From contig JANQLU010000042.1 in assembly GCA_028280445.1 (NCBI GenBank), forward strand, positions 1-64,000: a DNA stretch of 64,000 nt, read 5' to 3'. This DNA comes from Pirellulaceae bacterium (GTDB taxonomy: Bacteria > Planctomycetota > Planctomycetia > Pirellulales > Pirellulaceae). The notes beneath the pieces were generated by a model that ran no database searches, was not told the origin of the DNA, and saw only the letters and a program-made list of their open reading frames with translations. The position numbers and the translations under genes were made by a program. This document shows, piece by piece, positions 1-7,960 of the stretch (positions are counted from its first letter, which is position 1; the number at the start of each line of letters is the position of its first letter).

Positions 1-1
1 A

Positions 2-370
2 AACGGCTGGTCGGCAAACAAAGTCAAGAAAGGCTACTCTGTCATTACTCTGTATCGCTCAGACGACGACAAAAACAACCCAAAAGAAAGCATTACGATA
101 GAGATTGGGTCTCCGCTGGACCCCAGTGTCAAGACATCCGCTAAAGTCTACGCGCAGTCAAATTCAGGCAAATATTCCAAGTTGCCATTTGATGTTGACG
201 GAAACACAGCCTACCGCGTCAAGATTCCGGATAGCGGAAAATATGGTCCACGTGCGTGCATTGTTGCGCATCATCGAGGCAAGGCTTGCTTCATCGTGGC
301 CAATACAAGCTCAGAAGAAGATCTTTGGTCAGTTCTTGAGCAGCTCGTAAAAACATGGAAATGGAATTGA
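2..370 (+). CDS. C-terminal part of an unrecognised protein (cut by window start)
   Basis: The frame is open from the first bases to the TGA at 368-370, so this is the last ~122 residues of a longer protein whose start lies outside the window. I recognise no family. The visible part is polar and Lys-rich, with alternating strand-like segments (ITIEIG, YRVKIP, CFIVANTS) and an amphipathic C-terminal helix ending in KTWKWN. This would suit a small secreted or periplasmic beta domain, but that is inference. The next gene on the same strand starts 150 nt downstream with its own ribosome binding site. Confidence 0.6.
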   Translation, partial: NGWSANKVKKGYSVITLYRSDDDKNNPKESITIEIGSPLDPSVKTSAKVYAQSNSGKYSKLPFDVDGNTAYRVKIPDSGKYGPRACIVAHHRGKACFIVANTSSEEDLWSVLEQLVKTWKWN

Positions 371-521
371 GGAGCAATGGCCAAGATTTCTTCTATATAA
401 TTAGGCCATGAGTAAATTTTTGCCGCAAAGTCGACGGGTTTGGTGAGTTATTATTTTTGGATGAGGGTTTGCGTCAGTTAAAAAACAAAACGCATCTTCA
501 TTTGAAAGTCGAGGAACTAAA

Positions 522-1160
522 ATGCTGCGGGTAACGTTACTTTCAACAATTTTTGTGATCGCATTTTTAGCCAGCAATTGTCCAGTCAAAGGACAAAGCA
601 ACGCGTCCTCAGATATGAGGAAAAACGAAGTCAAGGCAGTGCGATTCAACGATCTAGATGAAAAGAAAAGCACGGCTAAGTTGCGTCAACTGAAGGACAA
701 TGGTTGGGAGTACGTTGGCCCTTTGGGAAACGGGATGGTGAAGTTCAGTCGAACTCCGGCAGCACAACGACGAGCAGAAATCGTCGGCGTATGGACCAAG
801 GGAGGAATGAAAGGAGAGGATTTCATCGAATTCACAGCTGATGGGAAAATACGGTTTGGCGGAGAAAGTCCTCCGTTGACTTCAATGTTTGCCACCATTA
901 AATCAACGATCGAATTCAAATCCAAATGGGATGCTCTTTCCTATCAAATTCTTGAAAACGGAAAATTTTGCCTCGTGACCGACTTCGCCAAAACTGGTTT
1001 GCCGCGGGACAAATGGAATAAGTTTTCGGGTGAACCGAAAGATTCCGGTCAGATCGTTGGTCAATTGAAATCGTATGCTTTTATCGAGGTCAAAAACAAC
1101 AAGCTTACAATTATGGTTTCAAAGAAGTGGGGCTCAATAACGTTGCAGCGCATTCGTTGA
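522..1160 (+). CDS. secreted protein of unknown function, lipocalin-like C-terminal half
   Basis: 212 aa with an N-terminal signal peptide (charged MLR, hydrophobic stretch to about residue 20, cleavage near VKGQS). GAGGA sits 6 nt before the ATG and supports this start. After a Lys-rich linker, a segment beginning near residue 88 reads EIVGVWTKGG, then EFTADGKIRFGG, and closes with ITLQRI. That pattern of strands resembles small lipocalin-like beta barrels with a GxW start, but I cannot assign a family. It is probably periplasmic or surface exposed. It is not clearly in an operon: the flanking spacers are 151 and 230 nt. Confidence 0.75.
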   Translation: MLRVTLLSTIFVIAFLASNCPVKGQSNASSDMRKNEVKAVRFNDLDEKKSTAKLRQLKDNGWEYVGPLGNGMVKFSRTPAAQRRAEIVGVWTKGGMKGEDFIEFTADGKIRFGGESPPLTSMFATIKSTIEFKSKWDALSYQILENGKFCLVTDFAKTGLPRDKWNKFSGEPKDSGQIVGQLKSYAFIEVKNNKLTIMVSKKWGSITLQRIR

Positions 1161-1390
1161 ACCATTGTAGGCCACTTGCGTTTCGACATATTCCAGATTT
1201 ATACCTGACACCAATTCTTTTTCAGTAGGTAACTCAGCCATAGATCATTTGCACTGCTCTCAGGAAAGCGCTCCTATGACCCTTAATTATTAACTTTAAC
1301 AATTTTGGATGGGGTACTGGGGAAGCATCTATGCATTTGCAGAGTTGTTCGCGTATGATGCGGGCAACCCTTTTCACTTGGAGCCAAATC

Positions 1391-1714
1391 ATGGCTTGGT
1401 GCAGTTGTTGCCAAAAGGACAGGAAAGTCGTAAGGCATCGCTTCAAAGGCGTGTGCCCAATTTGTCACACGTCATATCACCTGCCGGAATGTCGTGGCAC
1501 GGATCCATTTTCAATGGACGTGTGCTGTTACTGCCACAACGAATTGTTCCCATCTGCGCGCAACCAAGAGGAATACCACCGTTTGGAAATACAGGAACAG
1601 ATGGCTGTCGAAGAGTTTTTGATATCCACAACAAAGAAGCACCATACTTTGATCATGGCTATCACAATACTAGGGATTGTTTTTGTAGCTTGGTTATTTG
1701 TGACGCTGTTTTGA
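1391..1714 (+). CDS. small RING-like zinc-finger protein with a C-terminal membrane anchor
   Basis: 107 aa from the ATG at 1391, preceded by GGAG with 7-nt spacing; the frame is open further upstream but that extension has no such signal. Cysteines and histidines are grouped as CSCC, then CPICHTSYHLPEC, then CCYCHNE, a cross-brace arrangement like the prokaryotic RING-type zinc domains (CPxC...H..C...C.xC). The last ~23 residues (LIMAITILGIVFVAWLFVTLF) form one membrane helix, so the zinc domain should face the cytoplasm as a tail-anchored protein. In prokaryotes such domains usually mediate protein contacts; ubiquitin-ligase activity must not be assumed. An overlapping 176-aa frame lacks any comparable pattern. 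Confidence 0.65.
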   Translation: MAWCSCCQKDRKVVRHRFKGVCPICHTSYHLPECRGTDPFSMDVCCYCHNELFPSARNQEEYHRLEIQEQMAVEEFLISTTKKHHTLIMAITILGIVFVAWLFVTLF

Positions 1715-1733
1715 TTCGTTGGCGGTTTGTCTC

Positions 1734-1768
1734 AAAAAAACCCGACGTGACAGCCCTGACGACGGGTT
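1734..1768 (-). terminator. possible leftward Rho-independent terminator
   Basis: Read on the minus strand, AACCCG pairs with CGGGTT around an ~18-nt loop and is followed by seven T residues (A-run at 1734-1740 on the plus strand). The stem is short. It may end the leftward kinase transcript, which would then run antisense through the small gene at 1991-2293. Confidence 0.4.
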
Positions 1769-1990
1769 ACTTTATGCGCCTACGGAATGTGTTCCACGCA
1801 CTCTTAATGATTGAGAGGCTGGTTAAACTTTGCGCTTAATTTTGCGACACACTTTGCACAAAGTACCTTAACTTACAGATAACGCAAATCCACTGGGGAA
1901 GCGTTGTCAAAAATTGCTTCCTAATTGGCAACATTAACTATGTAAGCAAAAATGCACACGTTGCTAAACCTTTGATTAGGAGGATAGAAA

Positions 1991-2293
1991 ATGGGATGGG
2001 AATGTATTACCGGTGTTTTAGACGATACCGGGCCATTTTGGGCGTACACGACAATTGATTGCGATACACAACTTCCCGCCATTGCCATTGCTCAACCAAA
2101 TCTGTCAAACGGCGATTGTGGAAATCCGCAAGGGCCGAGTTGTTGGCCAACTTCGCCAGCAGCATTGGCCGCAGGAAAGACAAGAAAGATGCGCGTGATA
2201 GCGGATGATATGTCAGAGCTGAATACAGCAATGGCCAGATTATTTGCTACGAAGTTTGCTGCAATCGACGACACAATTCAGTTGGAAGAATAG
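1991..2293 (+). CDS. 100-aa protein of unknown function
   Basis: The start is well supported: AGGAGGA lies 6 nt before the ATG, one of the strongest ribosome binding sites in the window. The protein has no signal peptide or membrane segment. A Pro/Asn/Cys-rich middle (DCGNPQGPSCWPTSP) precedes a helical, basic then acidic C-terminal third (KTRKMRVIADDMSELNTAM). I do not recognise a family. Its stop overlaps the convergent kinase gene by 16 nt. The 276-nt spacer to the upstream RING-like gene argues against a tight operon. Confidence 0.6.
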   Translation: MGWECITGVLDDTGPFWAYTTIDCDTQLPAIAIAQPNLSNGDCGNPQGPSCWPTSPAALAAGKTRKMRVIADDMSELNTAMARLFATKFAAIDDTIQLEE

Positions 2294-4155
2294 GGCTTAA
2301 GGCGTCGCGCGAACCTGTACGACAAATGTCCGAGTTTACTAAATCGAAATTCTTCTCGCCCTTCATTTCCGTTTTGGATTACCGGCTTGGCTACAAGGAA
2401 CTTCTTTGTAGGAGTTGGCTCGTTTGGGATAGTTAGGGTCCATTCAAAGTACCTGTCATTGTCATCCACAAGGCCATAGGCAGCTTTTAGCAACGCTACC
2501 GATGGAAGTATGCAGCCTCGATCTTCTGCGTATTGAAGCGCGTTGTTCCAGTTTGGAAATGCTCCAACTTGCTCATCTTTGCCCACATAGAACCCAGATA
2601 TCTTTGTCTCAAATTCAGGAGCGTCAACAATCCTGACTTTCTTGAGCAATACTCCTCCTTCAACGAATTTGAAGTCAAGGACAGCTGTTCCACTATTTCC
2701 ATAGCCGGGTTTTGGCACTTCGCGAATTACTTCAATGAACTCGTTACCTTTTACAACAACAACGTAGTAGAGACCAGGATCAAGCTTGCATTCACGCCCC
2801 TGACCTAAGTCAATCTCCTTGCTGCCATCTGGCTCACCAGACTTCAACAGCGGATAGACACGAACATCTGCATTTTCTGGATCTGTTTCAAACAAAACCA
2901 GTTGGGAGCCATCACCTGGAATCGATGTTACAGTGTTTCCTCCAGGTTGGTCCGGTTTGTCGCTACGAAAACCACGCCAGACCGCACCGCCAGTGGCGAA
3001 GTCAAACACAAAGAATCCAATGAGTATCATCGCAACCCAAACACTCGGCCAGATGAACCGCTTTAATCGTTCGGTTGAGGCAATTGGCTTGCCGCCTCGC
3101 GACCACGTATTCAGATCTTCAACCAGCGCGCGGAAACTTTGATACCGATCTCCTGGTTGGACGTGCAAACACTTTTCAATAATCGATCGCAAATCCGCGT
3201 CTACATCCTTCGGTACCCTAATCGAACCGGCCACCGCTTGAGCAGCAATTTCCGAATTGTGTTTGCAGTTCTCAAACGGGCTCTTACCTACAACCGCCTC
3301 GTACAAAACGAGTCCAAATGAAAAAATGTCGGACTGCGGTAAAAAATCCAGGCCGTTGATCTGTTCAGGCGACAGATACCCGATGCTGCCAACGAGGTTT
3401 CCCAAGCCTTCGACCGTCCTGGTTTGATCGACAATCTTTGCGACACCAAAGTCAGCCAAATAAGCACGTTCGGTTTCTGCGTCAATCAAAATGTTGGACG
3501 GCTTAATGTCACGATGAAGAATGCGATTTTCATGTACCTCAATCATCCCGCTTGCAATTTGTGCCAGCGCGAGCACTCGTTTACCAAGCTCAACCTTGGG
3601 CGCCCACGTCTTAAATGTTTCTCCATCCACCAATTGCATAACGATGTACGCCTGGCTGTCCTGATGGCCGGAATCGTAGATTTTCACGACGTGGGGACTA
3701 TCCAGTTTCCCTAGTGCTTCAATCTCATTCCCTAAGGATCGGAACGTAAATTGGCTTGATAGAGGTGACTCGTGGATGAGTTTTACAGCGACGTCTCGCT
3801 CGGTCGCAGGGTCATAGCATCGGTAAACTGTCGAAAAATTTCCAGAGCCCAAAACCGCCAAGTTTTCGTACCGATCGATGATGCATTGATCACGTAGTAA
3901 ATCGCTTGTGTGGAACCGGTAAATTTCGTTGAGTTCAAACTTCAAAACATCGCGTTCCAAACCGTCAAAATCCTTCAATATCTCGGAGATTTCTACAGCT
4001 TTTCCTTTGCGAAGTTGCGATTCAAAACCACACGCTATGTCGCATACTTGATCGCGAAATTCTTCCGGTAAATCGTCGAGTTCGAACATCGTTTTTGGTG
4101 CTTCCAATTCGGTGGTCAACGACAAAATCGAAAAATTTGTCGTTACCAATTTCAT
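2278..4155 (-). CDS. transmembrane Ser/Thr protein kinase (PknB type) with an FGE-like extracytoplasmic domain
   Basis: 625 aa. The kinase domain spans about residues 95-350 and has all catalytic landmarks: glycine loop GSGNFS 103-108, Lys125, Glu144, HRD 214-216, DFG 235-237 and SPEQ 262-265. The ~95 residues before it are acidic and helical. One membrane helix follows (about 368-386). The ~235-residue C-terminal part should lie outside the cytoplasm. It holds a beta domain and then a segment (FYVGKDEQ, WNNALQYAEDRG, LPSVALLKAAY, YRFARRL) that resembles a degenerate formylglycine-generating-enzyme or C-lectin-like fold; that is inference. The gene follows a LuxR-type regulator by a short gap, so the two are probably cotranscribed. 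Start uncertain: an internal ATG at 4089 lies closer to the folded part. Confidence 0.9.
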   Translation of the reverse strand: MKLVTTNFSILSLTTELEAPKTMFELDDLPEEFRDQVCDIACGFESQLRKGKAVEISEILKDFDGLERDVLKFELNEIYRFHTSDLLRDQCIIDRYENLAVLGSGNFSTVYRCYDPATERDVAVKLIHESPLSSQFTFRSLGNEIEALGKLDSPHVVKIYDSGHQDSQAYIVMQLVDGETFKTWAPKVELGKRVLALAQIASGMIEVHENRILHRDIKPSNILIDAETERAYLADFGVAKIVDQTRTVEGLGNLVGSIGYLSPEQINGLDFLPQSDIFSFGLVLYEAVVGKSPFENCKHNSEIAAQAVAGSIRVPKDVDADLRSIIEKCLHVQPGDRYQSFRALVEDLNTWSRGGKPIASTERLKRFIWPSVWVAMILIGFFVFDFATGGAVWRGFRSDKPDQPGGNTVTSIPGDGSQLVLFETDPENADVRVYPLLKSGEPDGSKEIDLGQGRECKLDPGLYYVVVVKGNEFIEVIREVPKPGYGNSGTAVLDFKFVEGGVLLKKVRIVDAPEFETKISGFYVGKDEQVGAFPNWNNALQYAEDRGCILPSVALLKAAYGLVDDNDRYFEWTLTIPNEPTPTKKFLVAKPVIQNGNEGREEFRFSKLGHLSYRFARRLKPYSSN

Positions 4156-4182
4156 GCAGATTGTGGTTTAAATCATTAAGTT

Positions 4183-4791
4183 CTACTCGTCAAATATTGT
4201 ACATGCGATTTGTTCCAAGTCTTGCATGGTTTCGCAGGCGAGTAGTTTTTTCATCCGTTGAATGTGTCGACTTACAGTCCGTATTGTCATGAAGCACCTT
4301 ACTGATATTTGTTGTTCAGTCATTCGTTGCGAAAGAAATCGAAGTACTGTTCGTTCGTCTTCCTCCAAATCAGTGATCCAAGGATTTTCTGCAATCCCAT
4401 CGTCGATGTATTTGTTTGCTCGGAGCGAGATAAATGAGCTTCCAGTTTTTGCCATCGCAATGGCATCTACAATGGAGTTGGCTTTATCGTGCATTGTGAT
4501 CAGACCCGAAACGCCGTCCAAATGCTCGAACGCCAGTCTAGATCGAGTGCATTCACCCAACAACAACACGCACGGGAAACCGTATGCCTTGGCTTTGAAT
4601 AATGCCTCAGGGCGAGGATCAGCCAAAACAACAACTCCAACTTCGTTTTTCGATTCGATCAGTTTGCCTTCAAATGTGCCGGGATCAGAATCGACAACCA
4701 ATGGAACAATAGCCGAATGTTCTTTTACAAAACTTTCAATCAACTCCATCAACCAATGTCGCGGTGAATGGATGGCACACGAAATCTGCAA
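4183..4791 (-). CDS. LuxR/NarL-type transcription regulator with a degenerate receiver domain
   Basis: The C-terminal ~60 residues form a LuxR-type helix-turn-helix (EDERTVLRFLSQRMTEQQIS...TIRTVSRHIQRM). The N-terminal part has receiver-like alternation of strands and helices. The acidic pocket is replaced by I-H-S-P and the beta4 Thr/Ser by Gly, although an Asp in VLADPRP is kept, so ordinary phosphorylation is doubtful. I place the start at a TTG at 4791 because GAGG lies 8 nt upstream, the receiver fold begins there, and the 202-aa length fits the family. The frame is open to 4959, where it would run through a direct repeat. The kinase gene starts 27 nt downstream, suggesting a regulator-kinase unit. 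Confidence 0.75.
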   Translation of the reverse strand: MQISCAIHSPRHWLMELIESFVKEHSAIVPLVVDSDPGTFEGKLIESKNEVGVVVLADPRPEALFKAKAYGFPCVLLLGECTRSRLAFEHLDGVSGLITMHDKANSIVDAIAMAKTGSSFISLRANKYIDDGIAENPWITDLEEDERTVLRFLSQRMTEQQISVRCFMTIRTVSRHIQRMKKLLACETMQDLEQIACTIFDE

Positions 4792-4920
4792 GAATCTGCC
4801 CTCAACAAGAATTCTCGAAACGGATTCAATTATCTTCGTGCGGGTGGGGAATACAATTCTAGTTGCACGTTTGTTCCCTAGACCATTGAGGGGTTTGTGT
4901 TGCGCGACCGCGAAAAACTG

Positions 4921-4963
4921 TAATAATGACAACCAATGTGCGGTAATAAAGACAACCAATGTG
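4921..4963. repeat. two 20-nt direct repeats with 23-nt period upstream of the LuxR-type gene
   Basis: Two copies differ at one position (TAATAA followed by T or A, then GACAACCAATGTG), at 4921-4940 and 4944-4963. The 23-nt period is about two helical turns, so both would face the same side of the DNA. They lie ~130 nt upstream of the preferred LuxR-type start and just beyond tRNA-Val, which suggests an operator, possibly for autoregulation. Confidence 0.6.
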
Positions 4964-5074
4964 ATCGCGGACTTTTATTTGCTTTACAGTGCAAGAGCTA
5001 ATCGATCGGTTTCTACCAGAGTACGAAGAACAGGATTCAATCGTTGGATCATCGGTGCCGAAAATCGGGAAGAG

Positions 5075-5149
5075 TGGGCGGTACAGGACTCGAACCTGTG
5101 ACCCCCTGCTTGTAAGGCAGGTGCTCTAAACCAACTGAGCTAACCGCCC
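5075..5149 (-). tRNA. tRNA-Val (anticodon UAC)
   Basis: The minus strand folds as a full cloverleaf: acceptor GGGCGGT pairs with ACCGCCC, the D arm is TAGCTCAGTTGG, the anticodon loop is CTTACAA in a CCTGC/GCAGG stem, and the T arm is GGTTCGAGTCC. The discriminator base is A. CCA is not encoded. Anticodon TAC reads valine codons. Confidence 0.95.
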
Positions 5150-5316
5150 GGGTCGACTAGTTATAACCTTTTATGGGATTGGCTTCAATCGCTACAAATA
5201 GCAACGAACTCTATCGGCTAACCACAGCGGATCCAATCGGCCAAGTTGCTTCGACTCCGATCGCCATATTAACGTCAGCCCTGACAGCCACAGTTGACAT
5301 CCGCTTCAATCACCAT

Positions 5317-5343
5317 AAAAAAACGCCGGCGAGAAAGCCGGCG
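5317..5343 (-). terminator. Rho-independent terminator of the cytochrome-like gene
   Basis: On the minus strand a 7-bp GC stem (CGCCGGC/GCCGGCG) with a 6-nt loop is followed by seven T residues. It lies ~70 nt past the stop of the leftward gene ending at 5412. Confidence 0.85.
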
Positions 5344-5411
5344 GATGGTTGTTATTTTATTGCGATCTTTTTACGAACTCAATTCGTGCAACGACCGATC
5401 CGTTGCGAGAT

Positions 5412-5819
5412 CTATTTCTTTTTCTTTTTCTTCTCTTTGATGCCGTCCAGCTTGAATGTGGCGATCAGTTGATCGTAAGTCTCTTCGCTTTTCTCCGGCT
5501 TCATGGCCTTGATTTTCTTTAACGCTTTTTGGAACGCTGGAATCATGTCCGATTTTTCATAAACCTTTTGGTCGTCGCGCTCCATCTCGTTCCATTTTTT
5601 GCTGAAGTCTTTGCCTTTGAATTCCTTGGCAAACAAATCACCAAATTTGTTGCGAACCGTTTTTTCTTTTTTGGCAACGTGGCAAGTATTACAAGACGCG
5701 TTGATCGTCCCCTTGTATTGTTTTTCTAACTCTTTTTCGAAAACTTTATGGGCACTGGCACTTCCCGGTACAAGAATGGCAAAGCAAACTGCTACTAGGA
5801 GTGAATACATGATTTTCAT
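5412..5819 (-). CDS. secreted c-type-cytochrome-like protein with one CxxCH motif
   Basis: 135 aa from the ATG at 5819, chosen because a signal peptide starts there (MKIMYSLLVAVCFAILVPGSASA) and AGGAT lies ~9 nt upstream; the upstream extension in frame has no signal features. The mature part has one heme-attachment motif, CNTCH, in the context ASCNTCHVAKK...RNKFG. A His or Met ligand further on is not obvious (one HK at the mature N-terminus, Mets in NEMERDD and KAMKP). The rest is highly charged and helical and ends in a run of seven lysines. It should be a periplasmic monoheme protein; its redox partner is unknown. It has its own terminator. Confidence 0.8.
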   Translation of the reverse strand: MKIMYSLLVAVCFAILVPGSASAHKVFEKELEKQYKGTINASCNTCHVAKKEKTVRNKFGDLFAKEFKGKDFSKKWNEMERDDQKVYEKSDMIPAFQKALKKIKAMKPEKSEETYDQLIATFKLDGIKEKKKKKK

Positions 5820-5987
5820 AGTCGTAAATCCTGGTCCTCTGTTCTTTCCAATTACTGTCGAGAAATTATACGCCAAAGTTGGCTGATGTGTTCATCGTCG
5901 ACAACACTACATTTCGTGTCTGTGACGCACACACATCCAATCAATCTGATTTTATCAAGAAATCATTTTAATCAAAAGGAACGGATC

Positions 5988-6221
5988 TCAACGTGGGCGA
6001 TTCATTTGCCGAGTCTCATCGGGGTGGTCGGCCTCCAAATCTCGGCAATTCCAGGCACAAATCGGCTGATTCATCGCCAAAGACTCCATTTCCCGGTCGA
6101 CAGCTTGCCATTGATACGCACAAGAATTGCATTGAACGCGGCATCCAAGATATGAAATGTAGAAACGATTATTTTTTTTACAATGCGGACATTGGTCGAC
6201 AAAAAAGATGTTTTCGGGCAT
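5988..6221 (-). CDS. small zinc-ribbon protein
   Basis: 77 aa. The recognisable part is CPHCKKNNRFYISYLGCRVQCNSC, two CxxC knuckles 18 residues apart with the N/R..LG..V.C pattern of planctomycete zinc-ribbon proteins; a short charged tail follows. I chose the ATG at 6221 (GGGGA just upstream); a TTG at 6278 in the same frame would add 19 residues. It lies ~130 nt downstream of the wecA-like gene on the same strand and may be read from that transcript. Function unknown; such ribbons often bind nucleic acid or another protein. Competing plus-strand frames have no recognisable pattern. Confidence 0.5.
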   Translation of the reverse strand: MPENIFFVDQCPHCKKNNRFYISYLGCRVQCNSCAYQWQAVDREMESLAMNQPICAWNCRDLEADHPDETRQMNRPR

Positions 6222-6352
6222 CCATTTCCCCACAGGAATTTCCGAAGGTGTTCGATCACAACAGCCTATTTTCTTCAACGGCTCACTAAGCCGTCAATAT
6301 TGATTTCTAGCGGGGATATCGAAACCCAAAAGCTCGTTTTCAAACCGTTTTA

Positions 6353-7903
6353 TTACAGTTGCGCCGGTGTTTCCTGTTGCGCCGACGTATTTTCCTGTTT
6401 GGTAGTCACCAGAGCGTCCGTCGACGATTGCTCGGCAACCGCACATGCTTGCAACGTCGCTCGAAATTCACCGCGCAGTTCATCAATTTTGGCAAGCAGA
6501 CGATTGATTACGTCGTAGGCCGGAAACTCTTCGGTGTGATTGGACAAAATATCGAGGCGGCCCACGATTCGGTCGTCGACCATCACCGGAATCTCTGACC
6601 ACCAAGTGCTTTGTTCGTCCGTTTCATCCAACCCTGTTTCCTGTTTTAACGTGGCATGAAAACTTTCGTGCAACCAGGGGATATTCAAATCCAACGTTAA
6701 ACGATGAATTTGATTGCTGGCGGCGAAATTACGCAATTCGTTCCAGATGACCTGCCAGTTTCCTTCGCCCTGGATGCGAACCTCATTGTTTTGAACACGG
6801 CTGGCATTACTAATGACCAAAAACGATTTCGATGCCGACGCAATTTTGCCAGACAACAACCGGAATTCAGCAAACCCAAACATCCGACTGACGACCAGAA
6901 AAATCACCACTGCCACTACAGAAATAATGGCATACTCGCTTTCCTCAGTGACTAACGACAACACGCCGCCAAACGCCGTTACCGTACACAACACGGCCAC
7001 GTAAAACAGCATTTTGTGATTGCTGATCCCTTTGCGTTTCAGCTCATGATGCAAGTGCCCACGGTCTGTTTCATAAATGCTTCGACCGGTTAGCCGGCGG
7101 CGAATAATCGCGGCAACGGTATCGATAAACGGAATCGCCAGAATAGCAACCGGCCCCAAAAACGTATAAGCTGTCGCCTCTTTGCAAGTCAAGCGGATCG
7201 CCAGGGCGCCCAGAATAAATCCAATCAGCATACTGCCCGAATCACCCAAGAACACTTTGGCTGGTGGAAAATTCAATCGGAGGAATCCAATCAAACTGCC
7301 AGCCAGCGAAGCGGCGATAACGGCATCCCAAGTGTTACCCAAAATCGCGCTCATGGCAGCAACGGCCAAACTCAAAACGATTCCAATCGTCGACGCAAAT
7401 CCATCCGCTCCATCCAGCAGGTTGATTGAATTGGTAGTCCCCAACATCCAGGCATAAACGAACAAGATCGAAAAAACACCGAGACTGATTTCGGTGCTAA
7501 ACAACGAAATTTTGTCAAAGTGATAGTTGAAGACAATCAACACCGTGATCGCCACCAGCTGGCCTAACAATTTTTGACGCCCCCGGATCTTGAAGCGGTC
7601 ATCCAGCAAGCCGACAACAAACAAAATACAAGTTGCAATCGCCAGTCCGACCACTTGCCGGGTGTCTTCAAATTCGATTTTTTTGACGATTCCAAAGTGC
7701 ACCAAATAGAGAACCAGCGGGACCGCGAAACAGATTGGCAACAGCGTGAGGCCGCCGATCAGCGGGATCGGTGTTTTGTGCAATTTGCGATGGCTATCCG
7801 GTTGGTCTACCAGATTCACCATCGTCGCGAATTTTGCCGCGAGCGGGCAAATGACGATTGACGCCACAGTCGCTATTGCAAGTGCAATGAAGGCATCAAT
7901 CAT
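6353..7903 (-). CDS. undecaprenyl-phosphate glycosyl-1-phosphate transferase (WecA/TagO/MraY family)
   Basis: 516 aa. Residues ~1-330 form a multi-span membrane domain with the family signatures: HKTPIPLIGGL, the Asp-rich DDRFKIRGRQK, NLLDGADG, FLGDSGS and the cytoplasmic RGHLHHELKRKG loop that contacts the nucleotide sugar. These match polyprenyl-phosphate HexNAc-1-P transferases, which start O-antigen, teichoic-acid or exopolysaccharide synthesis at the inner membrane. The last ~170 residues are an added soluble domain, not seen in WecA or TagO, with alternating strands and helices of unknown role. The gene follows the O-antigen-ligase-like gene by 57 nt, which fits a surface-polysaccharide operon. 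The substrate cannot be told from sequence. Confidence 0.9.
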   Translation of the reverse strand: MIDAFIALAIATVASIVICPLAAKFATMVNLVDQPDSHRKLHKTPIPLIGGLTLLPICFAVPLVLYLVHFGIVKKIEFEDTRQVVGLAIATCILFVVGLLDDRFKIRGRQKLLGQLVAITVLIVFNYHFDKISLFSTEISLGVFSILFVYAWMLGTTNSINLLDGADGFASTIGIVLSLAVAAMSAILGNTWDAVIAASLAGSLIGFLRLNFPPAKVFLGDSGSMLIGFILGALAIRLTCKEATAYTFLGPVAILAIPFIDTVAAIIRRRLTGRSIYETDRGHLHHELKRKGISNHKMLFYVAVLCTVTAFGGVLSLVTEESEYAIISVVAVVIFLVVSRMFGFAEFRLLSGKIASASKSFLVISNASRVQNNEVRIQGEGNWQVIWNELRNFAASNQIHRLTLDLNIPWLHESFHATLKQETGLDETDEQSTWWSEIPVMVDDRIVGRLDILSNHTEEFPAYDVINRLLAKIDELRGEFRATLQACAVAEQSSTDALVTTKQENTSAQQETPAQL

Positions 7904-7960
7904 GATTCTTTACCCAGGGCTGCGTTTAAAGATTTATTTAAGTCGCTATTGGCTTTTTTT

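Noticed and set aside
1309..1839. 176-aa frame overlapping the RING-like gene
   Set aside because: It has no ribosome binding site, no family features and an unlikely composition; the other frame has zinc motifs, a membrane tail and a good GGAG.
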